Positions 60,325-64,000 of a stretch of 64,000 nt of DNA are shown piece after piece. Made by a program: the position numbers and the translations under genes. Origin of the DNA: Gammaproteobacteria bacterium (GTDB taxonomy: Bacteria; Pseudomonadota; Gammaproteobacteria; Pseudomonadales; Azotimanducaceae); contig SMWF01000036.1 in the NCBI GenBank assembly GCA_004357385.1, forward strand, positions 1 to 64,000, given 5' to 3'. A model generated the notes under the pieces. The model had not been told where the DNA came from. It worked only from the letters and a program-made list of their open reading frames with translations, and searched no databases. Every line of letters begins with the position of its first letter. Positions within the stretch are counted from its first letter, which is position 1.

Positions 60325-61363
60325 CCAGGTAATCGCGAACCGCATCCCGGTCACCGTTGAACACAATCCGGGCCTGCTTTTTGGCGAGCTGATAGTCGTA
60401 CATCGGGTCGTAGTAATCGCTGAGCAGCGCTTCAATCCATCGCCGATGGGCGTGCTGATCATTGTCGGTTGCGAACGCAGCATTCATGAGGCGGCGCAGC
60501 TCGGCATGTCGCAGCCCGCCCAGCCTGCGCTTGATCCTGTCGCTGGATGCGAGGTAGCGACCGGCGAGTTCTGCCGGGTCGCGGCCGGCGACCAGCGGCG
60601 CATGGATGTACTCCCGCCAGATGTGGGCACCTCGCTCGGCAAGTTCAACTTCCATGATGATCAGCGGGGCCTGCTGCATTGCCGCGTGCAGGTGCTCGGG
60701 AACCGCGAGTCTGCCGATGCTTCGGCCTTCGTCCTCGACCAGAACCGGGGTGGCCCGAGTGTGCTTCAAGAAACCGACGGCCAGGGCATTTTCGAAGTCG
60801 ATCGGCGTTGGCTGGGGTGTCGGGTTGGCACCGAACGCAGAGCCCCGGTGATTCGCGAGACCTTCGAGGTCCAGCGACCGAGGCAGCGAGTTCAGTAGTT
60901 CTGTTTTGCCGGACCCGGTTCTGCCCCCCAGCACGAGCAGCCTGGAGGCGTCGGTAAACTCTTCGAGAACCGTCAGGCAAGTAGCACGCAGCGCCTTGAA
61001 TCCGCCGTCGATCAGAGCGACGGACACTCCGGATTCGTTAAGCCAGCGTTGCACTGTCTGCGAGCGCAACCCACCGCGCCAGCAGTAGAACAGACTGTCC
61101 GGACGGCGCGCTGCGGCATCGCACCACTCGGCCAACCGGTGTTCGCGAATTGAGCCGCTGACCAGCCGTTCACCCAATGCCACGGCGGCGTTTCGCCCTT
61201 CGCTTCGATAACACTTGCCGACGGCGGCGCGCTGTTCATCATCCAGGAGGGGCAGATTCACGGCGCCCGGAAATGCCCCTCGCGCAAACTCCACGGGCGC
61301 GCGAACGTCGACCAGTGGAACCCCGCTGGAGAGCACCGCGCGATGACAATCAGGGGACCGCAT
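60311..61363 (-). CDS. mnmH: tRNA 2-selenouridine synthase
   Basis: Replaces sulfur by selenium at the wobble 2-thiouridine of Lys, Glu and Gln tRNAs, using selenophosphate made by SelD. The N-terminal rhodanese domain carries the catalytic Cys94 in FYCWRGGLRSQT, then a P-loop GGRTGSGKT (146-154). The ATG at 61363 aligns with E. coli MnmH (VPLVDVRAPVEFARGAFPGAVNLPLL); no strong ribosome site is visible. It overlaps the stop of the lipoprotein gene by 14 bases. Its presence implies selenophosphate in this organism and so supports the UGA-encoded selenocysteine at 28567. Confidence 0.94.
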   Translation of the reverse strand: MRSPDCHRAVLSSGVPLVDVRAPVEFARGAFPGAVNLPLLDDEQRAAVGKCYRSEGRNAAVALGERLVSGSIREHRLAEWCDAAARRPDSLFYCWRGGLRSQTVQRWLNESGVSVALIDGGFKALRATCLTVLEEFTDASRLLVLGGRTGSGKTELLNSLPRSLDLEGLANHRGSAFGANPTPQPTPIDFENALAVGFLKHTRATPVLVEDEGRSIGRLAVPEHLHAAMQQAPLIIMEVELAERGAHIWREYIHAPLVAGRDPAELAGRYLASSDRIKRRLGGLRHAELRRLMNAAFATDNDQHAHRRWIEALLSDYYDPMYDYQLAKKQARIVFNGDRDAVRDYLVTRC

Positions 61364-63014
61364 CAATAATGGTCTGCCCGTTCTCGAAGGCGTCAAGGTG
61401 TTCGCGCAGGATTTCGATGACTTCGACCTGTTCCAGCGCCTCCGCGGCGCTCACCGCCTCTACTTGGACGGTGATGGCGCGCTCGAATTTCCCGTTGGCT
61501 GCGTACGCAGCAGCCCAGGTGTCCAGGTAGGCTGGATTCTGACGAGCCTGGCCATCCGTGGTCATGATCCGTTCCATGATCCTCAGTGCGTAGTCGGGGT
61601 TGCGCAACCGGTCGAGGTTGGTGACGGTGAGCGCCCAGGCGACTTCGTTGACGATGTTGGCGTCATCCGGCGCGTTACTGACCGCGTCCTTGAACCAGCG
61701 CAACGACCGGCGATAGCTCGTCGACACCCCGACGCCTCTGGCGTAGAGATTGCCGAGCAACAGCATCGCTTCGGGTTCGTCGAGCTTCGCGTCCTGCTTC
61801 AGCCATTCGACCGCATCGGGATCGAACTCGCGCTGCTCCGAATGAATCAGCAGGAACCTGGCATATTGCAGCCGGGCACGGGTGTCGCCCAGGGAACATG
61901 CCCGTCGGTAATAGTCGGCCGCAGCATCGAGATCCAGATCGACGTGGGTGCCGACGCTGTGCAGATGTGCAAGCCAGACCATGGCATCGGTATTTTCCAG
62001 ACCCGCGGCCTGCTTAAGCAGCGCAGCACCCGAAGCGACGTTGTCGGCTCCGTAGTCACCGTCCAGGTACAGTCCGCCAAGTGCAAACATCGCTTCATCC
62101 GAGCCGACCACGACGGCGTGCAGGTAGTGTTCCAGTGCGAAGTCCATCGCGTCCCCATGCGGTTTGCCCTCGAGGGTGTCCGCGCGCGTCTGATAGACGC
62201 GTGCCAGCAGGAGATTGGCCAGGATATTGCCGGTACGGGTTGCGGCGGTGAGCCAGTCTGCGGCGGCGTCGTACTGGTCGCGGGCAAACAGATACGCCCC
62301 GATCGATGCCTGGGCCGCTGAATCGTCGCGTTGCGCGAGGTAGCCGATCAGCACGCCCGGGCTGAACGTTTCATCTGCATCGGCGTGATCAATGCTAACC
62401 TCGACGGCGCGGTAGGCTTCGGTCAGATCGAAGTAGACGTTGTCGAGGCGACCCTCCTGGGGTCGCGCGATAACGAGCATCAGGAAGGGCACCTCATCGG
62501 TGCTGTGATACATGGATCCAACCGGGGTCAGCTCGTTGACCCGCAGAAAGGCCAGTGCTTCGGATGCGGAAACCACGTGATACGGACCTGCGCGGGTGCC
62601 GTCGGCACGCTCCCGGATCGCCGCGTCGATGCGCTCGAGCCAGACGCGGTGCTCGGCCGCGCCATCGTCCACCTCGACGTGTTCGTAGAACTTCAGCAGG
62701 GCGTAATGGCCAGCCACGCTGCCGTAGTAGATGTCTAGAATGGCACTGCCGATCGCGCCCAGTTTGAGCGGCTCATCGGCCAGCAGCTGCATCGCCTGGC
62801 GCTCCAGCGGCGCGAGCCGTTGCATGCGCTCGTTGAATTCGGGGTCGGCCAGAAATGCGCGACGCAGGTCGGCTACGGCAACCTCGTTGCCGGCGGCGGC
62901 GGCGGCCGCCAGGGGCCCGTATTCATCGGCCGGGTCAATGGACTGACAGGCGCTGACGAACAGCATCGCGGCGAGCGTCAGCATGCGGGCGAAGCTGGCG
63001 AGCGGGCACTTCAT
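61350..63014 (-). CDS. Lipoprotein with Sel1/TPR-type repeats
   Basis: About 554 residues. N-terminal lipoprotein signal MKCPLASFARMLTLAAMLFVSAC with lipobox VSAC. From about residue 210 there are several Sel1-like units, with helical pairs such as YDAAADWLTAATRTGNILANLLLARVY, EAMFALGGLYLDGDYGADN and EAMLLLGNLYARGVGVSTSYRRSL. A TPR-like end follows (NPAYLDTWAAAYAANGKFERA). Such proteins act as envelope scaffolds; no enzyme motif seen. The start at 63014 gives the best signal peptide; 63035 is possible. It precedes mnmH. Confidence 0.82.
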   Translation of the reverse strand: MKCPLASFARMLTLAAMLFVSACQSIDPADEYGPLAAAAAAGNEVAVADLRRAFLADPEFNERMQRLAPLERQAMQLLADEPLKLGAIGSAILDIYYGSVAGHYALLKFYEHVEVDDGAAEHRVWLERIDAAIRERADGTRAGPYHVVSASEALAFLRVNELTPVGSMYHSTDEVPFLMLVIARPQEGRLDNVYFDLTEAYRAVEVSIDHADADETFSPGVLIGYLAQRDDSAAQASIGAYLFARDQYDAAADWLTAATRTGNILANLLLARVYQTRADTLEGKPHGDAMDFALEHYLHAVVVGSDEAMFALGGLYLDGDYGADNVASGAALLKQAAGLENTDAMVWLAHLHSVGTHVDLDLDAAADYYRRACSLGDTRARLQYARFLLIHSEQREFDPDAVEWLKQDAKLDEPEAMLLLGNLYARGVGVSTSYRRSLRWFKDAVSNAPDDANIVNEVAWALTVTNLDRLRNPDYALRIMERIMTTDGQARQNPAYLDTWAAAYAANGKFERAITVQVEAVSAAEALEQVEVIEILREHLDAFENGQTIIDAVP

Positions 63015-63214
63015 GGAGACCGTTCGGTGGACCATCGCCGCAGCGTATAGCATACCCGGATGCTTATGAAGTTCGACTCGGTGCGGGCCTGTGGGCGCGG
63101 TGTGATTGCATTGTGAACGCATCGATCGGTGCCAGGCCTGAACGGACCACGGTTTGGCCCTGGGGTTCACGTTCGGGGTAACATTGGGGTTCCGGCACCG
63201 GTGGATTTACCGCT

Positions 63215-63859
63215 ATGGTTTCCTTTTCAAAGCCCCAGATTCCGAGTCCAGAACAGGTCTTGCCGGGGCGCGATGCAGCGATGCCCGTGCCGGAACTACA
63301 CTTCGTCAACGGTGCGCCACTGAAACCACCGTTTCCGGATGGTTTCGAGCAGGCCCTCGTCGGGATGGGCTGTTTCTGGGGGGCCGAGCGATTTTTCTGG
63401 CAGACGCCGGGCGTATTCACCACCGCCGTTGGTTATGCCGGCGGAAGTACGAAGAACCCCAGCTACGAGGAAGTCTGTTCGGGGCTGACCGGGCACTCCG
63501 AAGTCGTTCTGGTGGTTTTCGATCCGGCCGCAGTCAGCTTCGAGGCGCTGCTCAAGGTGTTCTGGGAATCCCACGACCCGACCCAGGGCATGCGTCAGGG
63601 TAATGACGTAGGTACCCAGTACCGATCGGCCCTCTACACCACCACCGCAGCCCAGCTGCAGCGGGCAACGCTCTCGAAGCAAGCGTTTCAGGAAGGGCTG
63701 AGCGCCGCCGGATTCGGCACCGTCACTACGGAAATCTGCCCCGCCCCGGAGTTCTACTATGCCGAGGACTACCATCAGCAGTACCTGGCGAAGGTGCCGA
63801 ACGGCTACTGCGGGCTGGGGGGTACCGGAGTCTGTCTCGCACCGAGCACTCTCAGCTGA
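63215..63859 (+). CDS. msrA: Peptide-methionine (S)-S-oxide reductase
   Basis: Repairs oxidised methionine using thioredoxin. The nucleophile is Cys53 in [13 protein letters not shown], followed by [25 protein letters not shown] and [21 protein letters not shown], all standard for the family. The resolving Cys may be in [12 protein letters not shown] near the C-terminus. Length 214 with an N-terminal extension; no signal peptide. It is divergent from the lipoprotein gene and converges on a zinc-ribbon gene. Confidence 0.95.
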   Translation: MVSFSKPQIPSPEQVLPGRDAAMPVPELHFVNGAPLKPPFPDGFEQALVGMGCFWGAERFFWQTPGVFTTAVGYAGGSTKNPSYEEVCSGLTGHSEVVLVVFDPAAVSFEALLKVFWESHDPTQGMRQGNDVGTQYRSALYTTTAAQLQRATLSKQAFQEGLSAAGFGTVTTEICPAPEFYYAEDYHQQYLAKVPNGYCGLGGTGVCLAPSTLS

Positions 63860-64000
63860 GGGTTGTCTTTTTCTTGCCGCAACGGCTGCAGCGGTGCAGC
63901 GTCACTAGTTTTCCGCGCTTGACGTCGAACTGCTTGCGCTGGTCGATCGTCCATTTGTGGAACCCACGCCCGCACAGCGTCCTGCCCCTGGCGCGTTCCT
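63852..64000 (-). CDS. Zinc-ribbon protein, partial at window edge
   Basis: The minus-strand frame is open from the window end to the stop at 63852. The visible 48 residues are basic, with [18 protein letters not shown] and a C-terminal [13 protein letters not shown]. The CxxC pair and an upstream Cys suggest a zinc ribbon. The start lies beyond the window. The end overlaps msrA by eight bases in a tail-to-tail arrangement. Function unknown. Confidence 0.6.
   Translation of the reverse strand, partial: ERARGRTLCGRGFHKWTIDQRKQFDVKRGKLVTLHRCSRCGKKKTTLS

Noticed and set aside
1-64000. tRNA, rRNA, riboswitch, IS element, prophage, CRISPR or defence genes
   Set aside because: Intergenic regions were read for them; none is supported. 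In particular no selC tRNA or selA/selB/selD gene is in the window.

Overview
The window is a gene-dense, GC-rich stretch of bacterial chromosome with 57 protein genes called. No rRNA, tRNA, CRISPR array, insertion sequence or prophage gene was found, and no gene-free gap exceeds 300 bases (the largest is about 270, at 50527-50798). A gammaproteobacterium is most likely: the ydbH-ynbE-ydbL trio, mnmH (2-selenouridine synthase), gpsA, a DUF6316-type small protein and a 180-kDa-class NAD-glutamate dehydrogenase point that way. The many acyl-CoA, flavin and MFS genes suggest a versatile aerobic heterotroph of a marine or soil lineage. Genus cannot be assigned from this window.

Layout. 0.1-4.6 kb: minus-strand group of MFS permease, acyl-CoA dehydrogenase and PHA synthase. 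4.6-7.5 kb: ydbH-ynbE-ydbL, envelope lipid transport. 7.6-12.5 kb: GFA-type zinc protein, NUDIX hydrolase, S10 carboxypeptidase, AmpG-like permease, gpsA. 12.5-16.9 kb: zinc-ribbon DUF35 protein, Cys-less thiolase, amidohydrolase, SnoaL-like protein and an SDR. 16.9-22.8 kb: acetoin-type 2-oxoacid dehydrogenase operon (E1alpha, E1beta, AcoX-like, E2, E3). 23.4-29.1 kb: giant glutamate dehydrogenase preceded by a gene of the glycine/proline-reductase selenoprotein B family, which is interrupted by an in-frame UGA followed at once by a hairpin. 29.2-35.1 kb: MFS, DszC-like flavoprotein, sulfatase, TauD-type dioxygenase and LLM flavoprotein, possibly organosulfur use. 35.3-40.4 kb: aromatic amino acid catabolism (Lrp, long aromatic amino acid hydroxylase, homogentisate dioxygenase, HPPD, MarR). 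40.4-50.5 kb: duplicated-domain secreted protein, MFS carriers, hydrolase, two more LLM proteins, eukaryote-like ileS. 50.8-53.2 kb: Rieske oxygenase with reversed domain order, a decayed MFS gene, a small secreted protein. 53.3-60.3 kb: plus-strand series of LysR, hydrolase, GH78 alpha-L-rhamnosidase, cobalt-type nitrile hydratase (beta, alpha, activator), a small protein and a PNPOx-like protein. 60.3-64.0 kb: mnmH, a Sel1-like repeat lipoprotein, msrA and a partial zinc-ribbon gene.

The most notable items are: (1) the probable selenoprotein at 28.2-29.1 kb, which a standard gene caller splits in two, with independent support for selenophosphate use from mnmH in the same window; (2) the domain-inverted Rieske oxygenase; (3) the translationally coupled rhamnosidase-nitrile hydratase genes, suggesting catabolism of rhamnosylated nitriles; and (4) an E2 acyltransferase with two E3-binding domains. 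Several palindromes in divergent intergenic regions are good operator candidates.
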